A stretch of 64,000 nucleotides of DNA from an uncultured Pelagibacteraceae bacterium (lineage in GTDB: Bacteria > Pseudomonadota > Alphaproteobacteria > Pelagibacterales > Pelagibacteraceae), in assembly GCA_902603625.1 (NCBI GenBank), contig CACKVM010000002.1, positions 21,313-85,312 on the forward strand. Direction: 5' to 3'. The position numbers were made by a program, and so were the translations under genes. Within the stretch, counting starts at the first letter, position 1. The number at the start of each line of letters is the position of its first letter. This document shows, one piece after another, positions 54,515-64,000 of this stretch. The notes beneath the pieces were generated by a model. The model was not told the origin of the DNA. It made no database searches and saw nothing but the letters and a program-made list of their open reading frames with translations.

Positions 54515-56131
54515 ATGAGCCATTACGAAACTAATCTTGATAAAAATGATGCAAATTATGTTCCATTAACACCTTTGACTTTTTTAAAAAGAGCTTATGA
54601 AATTTATCCCAATTATGAAGCAGTTGTTTATGAAGATAGAAAATATACTTGGAGTCAAGTTTATAAACGAACTGTAAAATTTGCTAGCGCACTTAATAAA
54701 ATTGGAGTTAGCAAGGGTGATACTGTCTCATTTTTAGCTTTTAATACCCCTGAAATTTTTGAAGGACACTATTCAGTTCCAATGACAGGTGCAGTTCTTA
54801 ATACTATTAATATAAGATTAGATGCTAAGACAATTGCGTATATTTTAGAACATAGTGAGGCAAAAGTCTTAGTTGTTGATAGGCAACTTCATATTGAGGT
54901 AAAAAAGGCCCTAAATACTTTAAAAAGAAAAATAATAATAATTGATATCAACGATAAATTTGCAGACCAATCTAAGTGTGAGAAAATTGGAGAATTAGAA
55001 TATGAAAGTTTTTTAAATACTGGTGATGAAAATTATAATTGGGAAATGCCGGAAGATGAGTGGCAAGCATTATCACTTAGTTATACTTCAGGAACTACTG
55101 GAAACCCTAAGGGAGTGGTTTACCACCACAGAGGATCATATTTGATGTCAACTGGAAGTGCAGTTGCATGGAATATGCCAAACAGATTAAATTTTTTGAC
55201 TATTGTGCCCATGTTTCATTGTAATGGTTGGGGTTATCCGTGGACTGTTCCCATGTTAAATGGAAGAACTATTTGCTTAAGAAATATTGATGTTAAGAAA
55301 ATTTTTGAATTAATTGATAAATATGATGTCACTCATTTTGGAGGGGCGCCAATAGTACTCAATATGATTACAGGAGCTCCTGCGTCTGACAGAAAAAAGC
55401 TAAAACAAAAAGTTTATGTATTGACTGCTGGAGCACCGCCACCAAGCATCATATTTAAAAAAATGAAAGAACTTGGATTTGAAGTAATGCATGTCTATGG
55501 ATTAACAGAAACCTATGGTCATGTTACTCAATGTGCTTGGAACGACTCTTGGAATGAATTTGATGAAGAAAAGCAGAATGAGATAAAGGCAAGGCAAGGA
55601 GTAAGATACCCTAATACAGAGGGAATTACAGTTATGGACCCTGAGTCAATGAAAGAAGTACCAAAAGATGGAAAAACGATTGGTGAAATTATGATTAAAG
55701 GAAATGTCGTTATGAAGGGCTATTTCAAAGATAAAGATGCTACAGATAAAGCTATGGGTGGTGGATGGTTTCATTCTGGAGATTTGGCGGTCATGCATCC
55801 AGATGGGTATGTTAAAATTCAAGACAGATCCAAAGATATCATTATTTCTGGAGGTGAAAATATTTCTTCAATCGAAATAGAAAACACTTTAGCAAAGCAT
55901 CCATCGGTTTCTATTGCAGCAGTAGTAGCAAAACCAGATGAAAAATGGGGCGAAGTTCCATGTGCATTTATTGAGATGGTCCAAGATAAACCGGTTACAG
56001 AAAAAGAATTAATCAGCTTTTGTAAAGAAACCCTTGCTGGTTTTAAAGTGCCAAAACAAGTTGTTTTTTGTGAATTACCAAAGACTTCAACAGGTAAAAT
56101 TCAAAAATTTGAGTTAAGAAAAAAATTTTAG
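54515..56131 (+). CDS. dmdB: AMP-dependent acyl-CoA ligase, probable MMPA-CoA ligase
   Basis: 538 residues of the ANL superfamily: ALSLSYTSGTTGNPKGVVYHHRG (P-loop), MHVYGLTETYGHVTQCAW, GGWFHSGDLAVMHPDGYVKIQDRSKD and the C-terminal PKTSTGKIQKFELRKKF with the catalytic Lys. In the DMSP demethylation pathway DmdB activates 3-methylmercaptopropionate to its CoA ester; the linkage to dmdC and dmdA supports that role here. Ligases of this clade also use other short acids, so specificity is inferred. A small hydrolase gene follows 8 bp later. Confidence 0.88.
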   Translation: MSHYETNLDKNDANYVPLTPLTFLKRAYEIYPNYEAVVYEDRKYTWSQVYKRTVKFASALNKIGVSKGDTVSFLAFNTPEIFEGHYSVPMTGAVLNTINIRLDAKTIAYILEHSEAKVLVVDRQLHIEVKKALNTLKRKIIIIDINDKFADQSKCEKIGELEYESFLNTGDENYNWEMPEDEWQALSLSYTSGTTGNPKGVVYHHRGSYLMSTGSAVAWNMPNRLNFLTIVPMFHCNGWGYPWTVPMLNGRTICLRNIDVKKIFELIDKYDVTHFGGAPIVLNMITGAPASDRKKLKQKVYVLTAGAPPPSIIFKKMKELGFEVMHVYGLTETYGHVTQCAWNDSWNEFDEEKQNEIKARQGVRYPNTEGITVMDPESMKEVPKDGKTIGEIMIKGNVVMKGYFKDKDATDKAMGGGWFHSGDLAVMHPDGYVKIQDRSKDIIISGGENISSIEIENTLAKHPSVSIAAVVAKPDEKWGEVPCAFIEMVQDKPVTEKELISFCKETLAGFKVPKQVVFCELPKTSTGKIQKFELRKKF

Positions 56132-56139
56132 GAAAATAA

Positions 56140-56916
56140 TTGATATTCCAACTAGAAAACAAAAACATTCATGCATCCGACTCTGGTCAGGGTATAGATA
56201 TAAATAAAGATACGATAGTATTTATACATGGAAGTGGTCTTTCACACATTGTTTGGTCGCTAGCAGAACAATTTTTTTCATCAAAAAATTATAATGTATT
56301 ATCTATAGATTTACCTGGACATGGAAATTCAGATGGTCCTTGTTTAGATAGTATTGAAAAAATTGCTGATTGGATGGAAAAAGTATTTGATAAATTAAAA
56401 TTAAAAAACTTAATTTTAGTTGGTCATTCTCAAGGATGTTTAGAAATACTCGAATATTCCTCAAGATATAAAGAGAGACTCAAAAAATTAGTTTTTGTTG
56501 GAGGTTCAAATAAAATGCCGGTACATCCAGATTTAATTGAATTAGCTCAAAGTGGACACTCAGACGCTGTTAAATTAATGATGAAATGGGGATATGAGGG
56601 TTCAAAAAAGTTTATTGGTGGTAACCCAGTAGAAAAAATCATTCAATCGCCGAGAGATATAAGTGAAATTTTGGCTGTTGATTTAAATGCATGTAACAAT
56701 TATTCAAATGGCTCTGAGGCTGCAAAAGTAATTGATCTACCATCTATGCTTATATTTGGAGAATTAGATAAAATGGTTAATTTAGAAGCAGGAAAAAAAT
56801 TCTCTAATTTGATTAAAAATTCAACTACTCACGTGATCAAAGGATGTGGCCATATGATAATGATTGAAAAAGCATTCGAAATGAGAGAAAAGATTTTAGA
56901 ATTCTTAAATAAATGA
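56140..56916 (+). CDS. Alpha/beta hydrolase embedded in the dmd cluster
   Basis: 258 residues starting at TTG 56140. Canonical alpha/beta-hydrolase elements: [20 protein letters not shown] (oxyanion loop), [32 protein letters not shown] (G-H-S-Q-G nucleophile), [15 protein letters not shown] (acid) and [16 protein letters not shown] (His). It lies between dmdB and dmdA with 8 bp upstream and a 4-bp overlap downstream, so it is co-translated. It could hydrolyse a thioester or methylthio compound in DMSP catabolism, but no family-specific motif fixes the substrate. Confidence 0.85.
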   Translation: MIFQLENKNIHASDSGQGIDINKDTIVFIHGSGLSHIVWSLAEQFFSSKNYNVLSIDLPGHGNSDGPCLDSIEKIADWMEKVFDKLKLKNLILVGHSQGCLEILEYSSRYKERLKKLVFVGGSNKMPVHPDLIELAQSGHSDAVKLMMKWGYEGSKKFIGGNPVEKIIQSPRDISEILAVDLNACNNYSNGSEAAKVIDLPSMLIFGELDKMVNLEAGKKFSNLIKNSTTHVIKGCGHMIMIEKAFEMREKILEFLNK

Positions 56917-58022
56917 AAAGTTATCCAATAGCTAAATCGAGAAGATTGAGAAGTACTCCATATACTTCAAGAATTGAAAATCAAGGTGTGACTGCCTACA
57001 CAGTTTATAATCATATGTTGTTACCAGCAGCATTTGGATCTTTAGAAGAATCCTGTGATCATTTAAAAAAAAATGTTCAAGTGTGGGATGTGTCAGCAGA
57101 AAGACAGGTTGAAATTTCAGGCAATGATGCAGCGAAACTTGTTCAACTTATGACCTGTAGAGATTTATCCAATTCCAAAATTGGCAGATGTTATTATTGC
57201 CCAATAATTGATGAAAGTGGAAATTTAGTAAATGATCCAGTTATTTTAAAGCTAGCTGAAGATAGATGGTGGATCTCAATTGCTGACTCCGATGTTATTT
57301 TTTTTGCAAAAGGATTAGCATCAGGAAATAAATTCAATGTAAAAATTTTTGAGCCTAATGTTGATATCTTAGCAATTCAAGGACCCAAATCTTTTGATTT
57401 GATGGAAAAAATTTTTGGTAAGGAGATAAAAGAGTTAAAATTTTTTGGATTTGATTATTATGATTTTGAGGGTGTAAAACATTTAATTGCTAGATCTGGT
57501 TGGTCAAAACAAGGAGGTTTTGAGATCTATGTTGAAAATACTAAATCTGGATTAGATTTATATGATCAACTCTTTGTATTAGGAAAAGAATTTAATGTAA
57601 AAGCTGGATGTCCAAATTTAATTGAAAGAATAGAAAGTGGTTTACTTTCTTATGGAAACGATTTTGACAATAATGATAATCCATTTGAATGTGGTTTTGA
57701 AAAGTATGTAAATCTAGATACAGATATAGATTTCTTAGGTAAGGAAAAATTGAAAAAGATACAAAAAAACGGGATAAAAAGAAAATTAATGGGTGTTCAG
57801 ATTGATATTAGCAAAATTAATTTAACTAAATCTCTTAATATCAAAGATGAAAAAGGAAATTTAATTGGGGATTTAAGATCTGCCTGTTATTCACCTCATT
57901 TTAAAAAGTCTATAGGTATTGCAATGATAAATGAGCCATATTGCAAAGCATCTACCACAGGATTATTGGAAATTGATGGAAATTTAATAACTGTAAAAGT
58001 TTGCGATTTACCTTTCATCTAG
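56913..58022 (+). CDS. dmdA: Dimethylsulfoniopropionate demethylase
   Basis: 369 residues, the same length as DmdA of Candidatus Pelagibacter as I remember it, with near-identical stretches: [86 protein letters not shown] and [20 protein letters not shown]. It belongs to the GcvT/aminomethyltransferase fold but lacks partner glycine-cleavage genes here. It transfers a methyl group from DMSP to tetrahydrofolate, giving 3-methylmercaptopropionate. Start overlaps the hydrolase by 4 bp; asd follows after 15 bp. Confidence 0.95.
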   Translation: MKSYPIAKSRRLRSTPYTSRIENQGVTAYTVYNHMLLPAAFGSLEESCDHLKKNVQVWDVSAERQVEISGNDAAKLVQLMTCRDLSNSKIGRCYYCPIIDESGNLVNDPVILKLAEDRWWISIADSDVIFFAKGLASGNKFNVKIFEPNVDILAIQGPKSFDLMEKIFGKEIKELKFFGFDYYDFEGVKHLIARSGWSKQGGFEIYVENTKSGLDLYDQLFVLGKEFNVKAGCPNLIERIESGLLSYGNDFDNNDNPFECGFEKYVNLDTDIDFLGKEKLKKIQKNGIKRKLMGVQIDISKINLTKSLNIKDEKGNLIGDLRSACYSPHFKKSIGIAMINEPYCKASTTGLLEIDGNLITVKVCDLPFI

Positions 58023-58037
58023 TATAAACCCTACATC

Positions 58038-59045
58038 ATGAATATAGCAATAGTAGGAGCAACAGGTAATGTTGGAAGAAAAACTCTGGAAGTTCTCGAA
58101 AAAAAAGGACTTACTTTAGGAAATCTTTACTTAGTTGCTTCGTCTAAAAGCGCTGGAAAAAAAATTCATTTTCAAGGTAAAGATATTGTGGTGAGTGAAT
58201 TAGAAAATTTTGATTTTTCCAAAGTTAAAATCGCTTTTTTTGCAGCAGGTGGAAAAATTTCTGAAAAATTCGCTGAAAAAGCAGCCAAGCATTGTTTAGT
58301 AATTGATAATTCTAGTTTTTTCAGAATGGATCCGGATGTTCCTTTAATAGTCCCGCAGGTAAATTCAGATGCTTTAAACAATGTTAAAAAAAATATTATT
58401 GCAAATCCTAATTGTTCAACAGCACAATTAGTAATCGCATTAAAGCCGTTACATGATTTATTTGTAATTAAAAGAATAGTTGTTTCAACATACCAATCTG
58501 TTTCTGGTGCTGGTAAAGCATCAATGGATGAATTGATTAAACAAACTAAATTAGCTTTAGATGGTAAAGATATTAAATCTGAAAATTTTACAAAACCAAT
58601 CGCTTTTAACGCTATTCCACATATCGATGTTTTTTCAGAAGATGGCTATACGAAAGAAGAGTTAAAAATGAGAAACGAGACTAAAAAAATCTTAGATGAC
58701 AAAATTGATCTAACAGCAACATGTGTTAGATTACCAATATCTGTTTCTCACTCAGAATCGGTAAATATTCAATTTGAGAAAAATTTTTCGTTAGAACAAA
58801 TAAAAAAAGCATTGAATAGTTTTGACGGTTGCAAAGTAATTGATGAAAGAATTGATGGAGGTTACTCAACACCATTAGAGGCAGAAGGAAAAGATGAAAC
58901 TTTTATTTCAAGGATTAGAGAAGATAAAACAATAAAAAATGGATTAAATTTGTGGATTGTATCTGATAATCTTTTAAGAGGTGCTGCATTGAATGCAGTT
59001 GAAATAGCTGAAACATTAATTAAAAATAATTTTTATGGAAAATAA
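58038..59045 (+). CDS. asd: Aspartate-semialdehyde dehydrogenase
   Basis: 335 residues: MNIAIVGATGNVGRKTLEVL (NADP-binding), FFAAGGKISEKFAEKAA, DNSSFFRMDPDVPLIVPQVN, catalytic Cys in ANPNCSTAQLVIALKPL (about residue 129), YQSVSGAGKASMDELI, and the His in RLPISVSHSESVNI. It reduces aspartyl phosphate to aspartate semialdehyde for lysine, threonine and methionine synthesis. It overlaps sdhC by 11 bp, linking amino-acid synthesis to the sdh operon. Confidence 0.97.
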   Translation: MNIAIVGATGNVGRKTLEVLEKKGLTLGNLYLVASSKSAGKKIHFQGKDIVVSELENFDFSKVKIAFFAAGGKISEKFAEKAAKHCLVIDNSSFFRMDPDVPLIVPQVNSDALNNVKKNIIANPNCSTAQLVIALKPLHDLFVIKRIVVSTYQSVSGAGKASMDELIKQTKLALDGKDIKSENFTKPIAFNAIPHIDVFSEDGYTKEELKMRNETKKILDDKIDLTATCVRLPISVSHSESVNIQFEKNFSLEQIKKALNSFDGCKVIDERIDGGYSTPLEAEGKDETFISRIREDKTIKNGLNLWIVSDNLLRGAALNAVEIAETLIKNNFYGK

Positions 59046-59418
59046 AACTCCTTTATCGCCGCATATTCAAATTTATAGATGGCATATTTCTTCTTTGGTT
59101 TCCATTACTCACAGAATTACAGGAATAATAAATATTATTGGAATTACTTTTATTTGCATTTGGTCTTGCTTACTTCTTCTTGGCGAAAATAATTATGAAG
59201 CAATTAATTTATTTCTAAAATCATTATTTGGAAAATTTATAATTTTGGGAATCACATGGTCTTTTTCATTTCAAATATTAAGTGAAATCCGACACTTAAT
59301 AATGGATCTAGGTTATGGTTTTGAACTCAAGATAACTAGAATTACGGGTTTAATAGTAATATTTGGATCAATAATTTTGACGATTATTTTTTTTACATTA
59401 GGAAAAAATTTTATTTAG
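59035..59418 (+). CDS. sdhC: Succinate dehydrogenase cytochrome b556 subunit (SdhC)
   Basis: 127 residues with three membrane helices and the family start PLSPHIQIYRWHISSLVSITHRITGIIN, in which Ser23 and Arg27 match E. coli SdhC Ser27/Arg31 of the quinone site. The helix normally holding the axial heme ligand reads WSFSFQILSEIRHLIMDLG. Aligned on the conserved IRH, Gln80 occupies the position of the E. coli ligand His84 (pattern YHxxxGIRH). The later His87 (IRH) is retained as in the family but is not the ligand. Overlaps asd by 11 bp. Confidence 0.95.
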   Translation: MENKTPLSPHIQIYRWHISSLVSITHRITGIINIIGITFICIWSCLLLLGENNYEAINLFLKSLFGKFIILGITWSFSFQILSEIRHLIMDLGYGFELKITRITGLIVIFGSIILTIIFFTLGKNFI

Positions 59419-59419
59419 T

Positions 59420-59743
59420 ATGATTAGCGCGACTAAAAAATGGATCTTTTTAAAGATAAGTGGAGTTTTGCTAGTGCCATTGATGACATGGTTTATTTTA
59501 AATTTCACAATGATTTATGATAAAGAATACTTAAATTTAATAGACTTTTTTACAAAGCCTCTATCTAAATTTTTGTTTAGCATTTTTATAATAAATGCTT
59601 ATTTTTTTTCAGCTTTAAGTATAAGTGAGGTTTTTGAGGATTATATTAAAAATGATAAAATCAAAAGTGTCGCAAATAAGCTTTTATATGCATCAGCAGT
59701 AGTAATTCCTCTAATTACAATTATATTAATCTCTAGCTTATGA
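59420..59743 (+). CDS. sdhD: Succinate dehydrogenase membrane anchor subunit (SdhD)
   Basis: 107 residues with three membrane helices in the anchor pattern ([21 protein letters not shown] at the N-terminus). The segment [17 protein letters not shown] matches the family motif HAxLGxQVVxEDY: Asp74-Tyr75 fit E. coli Asp82-Tyr83 (Tyr83 is a quinone ligand), but the His that ligates heme b (E. coli His71) is replaced by Phe63. In fact I find no histidine anywhere in the protein. It starts 1 bp after sdhC ends and overlaps sdhA by 4 bp. Confidence 0.92.
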   Translation: MISATKKWIFLKISGVLLVPLMTWFILNFTMIYDKEYLNLIDFFTKPLSKFLFSIFIINAYFFSALSISEVFEDYIKNDKIKSVANKLLYASAVVIPLITIILISSL

Positions 59744-61515
59744 GTTCATATAAAATAATAGATCATGAATATGACGTTGTAGTTTTAGGTGCTGGTGGTT
59801 CTGGATTAAGAGCAGCTGTTGGTTTAAGTGAAGCAGGATTAAAAACTGCATGTATTTCAAAAGTATTCCCAACAAGAAGTCACACTTCTGCTGCGCAAGG
59901 TGGAATTTCAGCTGCCCTTGGAAACATGGGTGAAGACGATTGGCGTTGGCATATGTATGATACTGTAAAAGGAGCAGATTGGTTAGGAGACCAAGATAGT
60001 ATCGAGTACCTTTGCAAAGAAGCCCCTAAGGCAGTTATAGAATTGGAAAAATATGGTGTCCCATTTAGCAGGACAGAAGATGGCAAAATTTATCAAAGAC
60101 CTTTTGGTGGTATGACCAAAAATTATGGAAATGGAATAGTTCAAAGAACATGTGCTGCAGCTGATCGAACAGGACATGCAATTTTGCACACTCTATATGG
60201 TCAAGCTTTAAAACATAAAACAGAGTTTTTTATTGAGTATTTTGCTCTTGATCTTTTAATGAAGGATGGCGAATGTAAAGGATTGATAGCATGGAATTTA
60301 AATGACGGAACTATTCATCGATTTAGATCTCATATCGTTATTATAGCTACAGGTGGCTACGGAAAAGTTTACTATTCTGCAACATCTGCTCATACATGCA
60401 CTGGTGATGGAAATGCAATGGTGTTAAGAGCAGGATTACCGTTACAAGATATGGAGTTTGTACAATTTCATCCAACCGGAATTTATGGACATGGCACTTT
60501 AATAACAGAGGGTGCGAGAGGTGAGGGAGGTTATCTTACAAACTCTAAAGGTGAACGATTTATGGAGAGATATGCACCTAAAGCTAGGGATTTAGCATCA
60601 CGTGACGTTGTAAGTAGGTCAATGTCAATTGAAATAAATGAAGGAAGAGGAGTTGGAAAAGATCAAGATCATGTTCATTTGAACTTAAGTCATCTTGATA
60701 AAGAAATTATAGAAAGTAGATTGCCAGGTATAACAGATGCAGCAAGATTATTTGCTAATGTAGATGTTACTAAAGAACCAATTCCAGTAGTGCCTACAGT
60801 TCATTATAACATGGGTGGTATACCAACTAATTATAAAGCAGAAGTTTTGACTGTAAATGGTTCCGAAAAAACTGTTCCTGGACTAATGGCTATAGGAGAA
60901 GCAGCTTGTGTTTCAGTTCATGGAGCAAATAGATTGGGGTCTAACTCTTTAATTGATCTTGTTGTTTTTGGCAGAGCAGCTGCAAAAAGAGCTGCTGAAC
61001 TAATTAAACCTGGTGCACCACATGAGGAGATTAGTGAGACTGAAACTCAAAAATGTTTAGATCGTTTTGATAAGATTAGAAAATCTGATGGAGATATTGG
61101 TACTGCTGAACTAAGACTGTCCATGCAAAAAACAATGCAATCAAAATGTGCAGTTTTTAGAACAGAGAAAACACTTAAAGAGGGTGTAGATGAAATAAGA
61201 CAAACATTTGATGGATTAAACTCCTTATCCGTCAAAGATAAATCACTAATATTTAATACTGACCTAGTAGAAACTTTAGAATTTGATAATTTAATTAGAC
61301 AAGCTGTTGTGACAGTTGAATCAGCTTATAACAGAAAAGAGAGTAGAGGAGCTCATGCAAGAGAAGATTATCCTAAAAGAGATGATGAAAAGTTTATGCG
61401 ACACACATTAGCTTGGTGTGATGGAAAAAACTCAAAGATAAGCTATAGGGATGTTCATAAATCTACGTTGACCAATGAAGTACAGTATTTTCCACCTCAA
61501 GAAAGAGTATATTAA
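59740..61515 (+). CDS. sdhA: Succinate dehydrogenase flavoprotein subunit
   Basis: 591 residues: [20 protein letters not shown] (FAD), [20 protein letters not shown] with the His that binds FAD covalently, [14 protein letters not shown]-like [57 protein letters not shown] (substrate Arg/His region), [18 protein letters not shown]. It oxidises succinate to fumarate. All catalytic motifs are intact, so the complex should function despite the altered anchor subunits. Confidence 0.97.
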   Translation: MSSYKIIDHEYDVVVLGAGGSGLRAAVGLSEAGLKTACISKVFPTRSHTSAAQGGISAALGNMGEDDWRWHMYDTVKGADWLGDQDSIEYLCKEAPKAVIELEKYGVPFSRTEDGKIYQRPFGGMTKNYGNGIVQRTCAAADRTGHAILHTLYGQALKHKTEFFIEYFALDLLMKDGECKGLIAWNLNDGTIHRFRSHIVIIATGGYGKVYYSATSAHTCTGDGNAMVLRAGLPLQDMEFVQFHPTGIYGHGTLITEGARGEGGYLTNSKGERFMERYAPKARDLASRDVVSRSMSIEINEGRGVGKDQDHVHLNLSHLDKEIIESRLPGITDAARLFANVDVTKEPIPVVPTVHYNMGGIPTNYKAEVLTVNGSEKTVPGLMAIGEAACVSVHGANRLGSNSLIDLVVFGRAAAKRAAELIKPGAPHEEISETETQKCLDRFDKIRKSDGDIGTAELRLSMQKTMQSKCAVFRTEKTLKEGVDEIRQTFDGLNSLSVKDKSLIFNTDLVETLEFDNLIRQAVVTVESAYNRKESRGAHAREDYPKRDDEKFMRHTLAWCDGKNSKISYRDVHKSTLTNEVQYFPPQERVY

Positions 61516-62294
61516 TGGTGCAAATCGGTTTACCTGAAAATTCTAAAACAAAAAAAGGTAAATATTTTAAAGATAAAACTGGCTCAAAAAATTTAAGAAA
61601 AGTGAATGTATATAGATGGGATCCATCATCAGGAGAAAATCCGAGAATAGATACATATGAGGTTGATATGGATAACTGCCCATCTAAAGTATTAGATATT
61701 TTAAATAAAATTAAAAATGAAATAGACCCTACTCTTGCCTACAGACGATCATGCGCTCATGGTGTATGTGGATCGTGTGCAATGAACATGGGTGGTAAAA
61801 ATGGTCTTGCTTGTACAACTCCTCATGAAAATATTGATGGAGATATTGATATTTATCCGTTACCACACTTAAAAGTTAAAAAAGACTTAATTGGAGATTT
61901 AGACGGACTATACAAACAATATAAATCTATTGAGCCATGGTTAAAAGCAAGTTCAAAATCTGAGACAACTGAATTAATTCAGTCAAAAGAGGATAGAGCT
62001 AAGCTTGATGGTGCTTATGAATGTATTATGTGTGCTTGTTGTTCTACTTCTTGCCCAAGTTATTGGTGGAATGGAGATAAGTATTTAGGGCCAGCAGTTT
62101 TATTACAAGCTTATAGATGGATCATTGATAGTAGAGATGAGGAAAGACAGGCTAGATTAAAAAAAGTAGCAGATGAACTCAAATTATATCGTTGTCATAC
62201 TATTTTGAACTGTACTAATGCATGCCCCAAAGGTTTGAATCCTGCAAAGGCAATTGCTGAAATAAAAAAAATGTTAGCAACAGCTAATATTTAA
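61515..62294 (+). CDS. sdhB: Succinate dehydrogenase iron-sulfur subunit
   Basis: 259 residues with all three clusters: [2Fe-2S] in [20 protein letters not shown] and GLACTTP, [4Fe-4S] in [16 protein letters not shown], and [3Fe-4S] in [20 protein letters not shown]. The quinone-site Trp ([10 protein letters not shown]) and His (RCHTILN) are present. It starts at the last base of the sdhA stop codon. A 42-bp gap separates it from mmsA. Confidence 0.97.
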   Translation: MVQIGLPENSKTKKGKYFKDKTGSKNLRKVNVYRWDPSSGENPRIDTYEVDMDNCPSKVLDILNKIKNEIDPTLAYRRSCAHGVCGSCAMNMGGKNGLACTTPHENIDGDIDIYPLPHLKVKKDLIGDLDGLYKQYKSIEPWLKASSKSETTELIQSKEDRAKLDGAYECIMCACCSTSCPSYWWNGDKYLGPAVLLQAYRWIIDSRDEERQARLKKVADELKLYRCHTILNCTNACPKGLNPAKAIAEIKKMLATANI

Positions 62295-62336
62295 ACAATA
62301 GACTAATAAGAATTTTTAATCTAAAAGATCCTATTC

Positions 62337-63830
62337 ATGAAATTAATTGAACATTTTGTAGGTGGAAAAATAATTTCCGGAACTTCAGGAAAAAAAGGAA
62401 AAGTTTTTAATCCCGCTACTGGCGAACAGGAAAAGGAAGTAAGTCTCGCCTCCTCTGGTGATTTAGACCAAGCAGTAGAAATTGCAAAAAAAGCTTTTGA
62501 GACATGGTCATTAAAACCTTCTCTTCAAAGAGCAAGGATAATGTTTAAATTCAAAGAGTTAATTGAAAAAAATTCTGATGAATTGACACAATTAATTGTT
62601 TCTGAACATGGAAAAGTTTATGAGGACGCAAAAGGATCATTAACACGAGGATTAGAAGTTGTAGAATTTGCTTGCGGAATTCCACATTTACTTAAAGGAG
62701 AATTTTCAGAAAATGTAGGAACAGATGTAGACAGTTGGTCAATGCGTCAACCACTAGGTGTTGTTGCTGGAATAACACCATTTAATTTTCCAGCCATGGT
62801 TCCGATGTGGATGTTTCCTATTGCTATTGCATGTGGAAATACATTTATATTAAAGCCATCAGAAAAAGATCCTTCTTGTGCAATTAGATTAGCAGAATTA
62901 TTAAAAGAAGCCGGTCTGCCAGACGGAGTCTTTAATGTGATAAATGGAGACAAAGAAGCAGTAGATGCAATTTTAAATAATAAAGATATTAAAGCAGTTA
63001 GTTTTGTAGGTTCAACTCCTATAGCAAAATATATTTACGAAAATTCAGCAAAAAACGAAAAAAGAGTCCAGGCATTAGGAGGAGCTAAAAATCATTTAGT
63101 GGTGATGCCTGACTGTGATTTAGATGGTGCCGTAAATGGTTTAATGGGTGCAGCTTATGGCTCTGCTGGAGAAAGATGTATGGCTCAGTCAGTGGCTGTA
63201 GCAGTAGGTGATATTGGAGATAAACTAGTGTCTAGATTATCAAAAAAAGCAGAGGCTTTAAAAGTTGGACCAGGAATGGACAAAAATTCTGAGATGGGCC
63301 CATTAGTCACTAAAGAACACCTAGAAAAAGTTAAAAAATATGTCGATTTAGGCATAGAAGAGGGCGCGAAATTAATTGTCGATGGAAGAAATTTAAAATT
63401 ACAAGGATATGAAAATGGCTTTTACATTGGTGGATGTTTATTTGATAACGTGACAAAAGATATGAGGATTTATAAAGAGGAAATATTCGGCCCAGTTTTA
63501 TCTGTTGTTAGAGTTAAAACTTTTGAAGAAGCTTCAAAATTAATAAATGATCATGAATATGGAAATGGTGTAAGTATTTATACAAGAGATGGAGATGCTG
63601 GAAGAACATTCGCAAGCAAAATTCAAGTTGGAATGGTTGGTATAAATGTACCAATACCTGTGCCGATGGCTTTTCATAGTTTTGGTGGTTGGAAAAGATC
63701 TTTGTTTGGAGATAGTGCAATGCATGGAATGGAAGGAATTAAATTTTATACTAAATTAAAAACAATAACTTCAAGATGGCCATCAGGAATTAGATCTAAT
63801 GCTGAATTTGTGATGCCAACAATGAAATAA
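62337..63830 (+). CDS. mmsA: CoA-acylating methylmalonate-semialdehyde dehydrogenase
   Basis: 497 residues of the aldehyde dehydrogenase superfamily, MmsA type: GVVAGITPFNFPAMVPMWMFPIAIACGN, KPSEKDPSCAIRLAELLKEAG, VSFVGSTPIAKYIY, the nucleophile in GSAGERCMAQSVAVAVGD, and IYKEEIFGPVLSVVRVKTFEE. It converts methylmalonate semialdehyde or malonate semialdehyde to propionyl- or acetyl-CoA. In this window malonate-semialdehyde-type products could come from DMSP or valine breakdown, but that is only a suggestion. mdh follows 6 bp later. Confidence 0.95.
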   Translation: MKLIEHFVGGKIISGTSGKKGKVFNPATGEQEKEVSLASSGDLDQAVEIAKKAFETWSLKPSLQRARIMFKFKELIEKNSDELTQLIVSEHGKVYEDAKGSLTRGLEVVEFACGIPHLLKGEFSENVGTDVDSWSMRQPLGVVAGITPFNFPAMVPMWMFPIAIACGNTFILKPSEKDPSCAIRLAELLKEAGLPDGVFNVINGDKEAVDAILNNKDIKAVSFVGSTPIAKYIYENSAKNEKRVQALGGAKNHLVVMPDCDLDGAVNGLMGAAYGSAGERCMAQSVAVAVGDIGDKLVSRLSKKAEALKVGPGMDKNSEMGPLVTKEHLEKVKKYVDLGIEEGAKLIVDGRNLKLQGYENGFYIGGCLFDNVTKDMRIYKEEIFGPVLSVVRVKTFEEASKLINDHEYGNGVSIYTRDGDAGRTFASKIQVGMVGINVPIPVPMAFHSFGGWKRSLFGDSAMHGMEGIKFYTKLKTITSRWPSGIRSNAEFVMPTMK

Positions 63831-63833
63831 TGA

Positions 63834-64000
<167 letters not shown>

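Overview
The window is a dense, very AT-rich bacterial chromosome segment. Genes are separated by few bases or overlap by 1-17 bp, and no stretch longer than about 165 bases lacks a gene. Content and protein sequences point to the SAR11 clade (Pelagibacterales, Alphaproteobacteria). The evidence is a 369-residue DMSP demethylase very like the one I remember from Candidatus Pelagibacter, TRAP-type uptake, alphaproteobacterial families (DUF2794, IalB, HspQ) and extreme genome compaction. I see no phage, IS element, CRISPR array, tRNA or rRNA. The window opens inside rpe and closes inside mdh.

Layout. 1-6 kb: rpe (partial), an acetate-type sodium/solute symporter with its DUF4212 partner, and acetyl-CoA synthetase with an odd Lys/Arg-rich N-terminus. 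6-14.7 kb: housekeeping genes (tsaD, hemC, hemD, mscS-like, folD), a glycosyltransferase, a PQQ-type sugar dehydrogenase and an SDR protein lacking the usual catalytic Tyr. 14.7-21.2 kb: two unusual cryptochrome/photolyase-family genes flanking a chain of overlapping small genes. These include DUF2256 and ArfA-like genes missed by the ORF track, and a CRTAC1-like secreted protein with a Cys-rich secreted partner. 21.2-26.1 kb: argG, IalB, an aldo/keto reductase, a Bax-inhibitor-type protein, DUF2794, yciB/ispZ and hspQ. 26.2-30.4 kb: cytochrome c maturation operon ccmCDEFGH. 30.4-41.6 kb: a hydroxy-acid island with two tandem lldD-like genes, an aminotransferase, a GlcD-like flavoprotein, a 2-hydroxyacid dehydrogenase, a complete TRAP transporter and an amidase. 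41.6-44.6 kb: a frameshifted EamA transporter, an alpha/beta hydrolase, a LicD-like gene and a secreted hypothetical. 44.6-49.6 kb: ftsY and dapF divergent from a structured leader plus ffh-rpsP-trmD-rplS. 49.6-64 kb: leuCDB, a dmdC-dmdB-hydrolase-dmdA set for DMSP demethylation, asd, sdhCDAB, mmsA and mdh (partial).

How it works together. The right half reads as a carbon and sulfur oxidation block: DMSP is demethylated by DmdA and activated and oxidised by DmdB/DmdC, next to the TCA genes sdh and mdh. The hydroxy-acid island probably imports and oxidises small carboxylates such as lactate or glycolate. This substrate is inferred, not shown.

The observations I rate highest are these. (1) SdhC and SdhD appear to lack both axial histidine ligands of heme b while the quinone-site residues are kept. 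(2) A strongly base-paired RNA lies upstream of ffh. (3) One photolyase-like protein has its domains in the reverse order, and a second lacks most iron-sulfur cysteines of its family. (4) A small overlapping gene encodes an ArfA-like ribosome-rescue protein. (5) An uncharacterised alpha/beta hydrolase is embedded in the dmd cluster.
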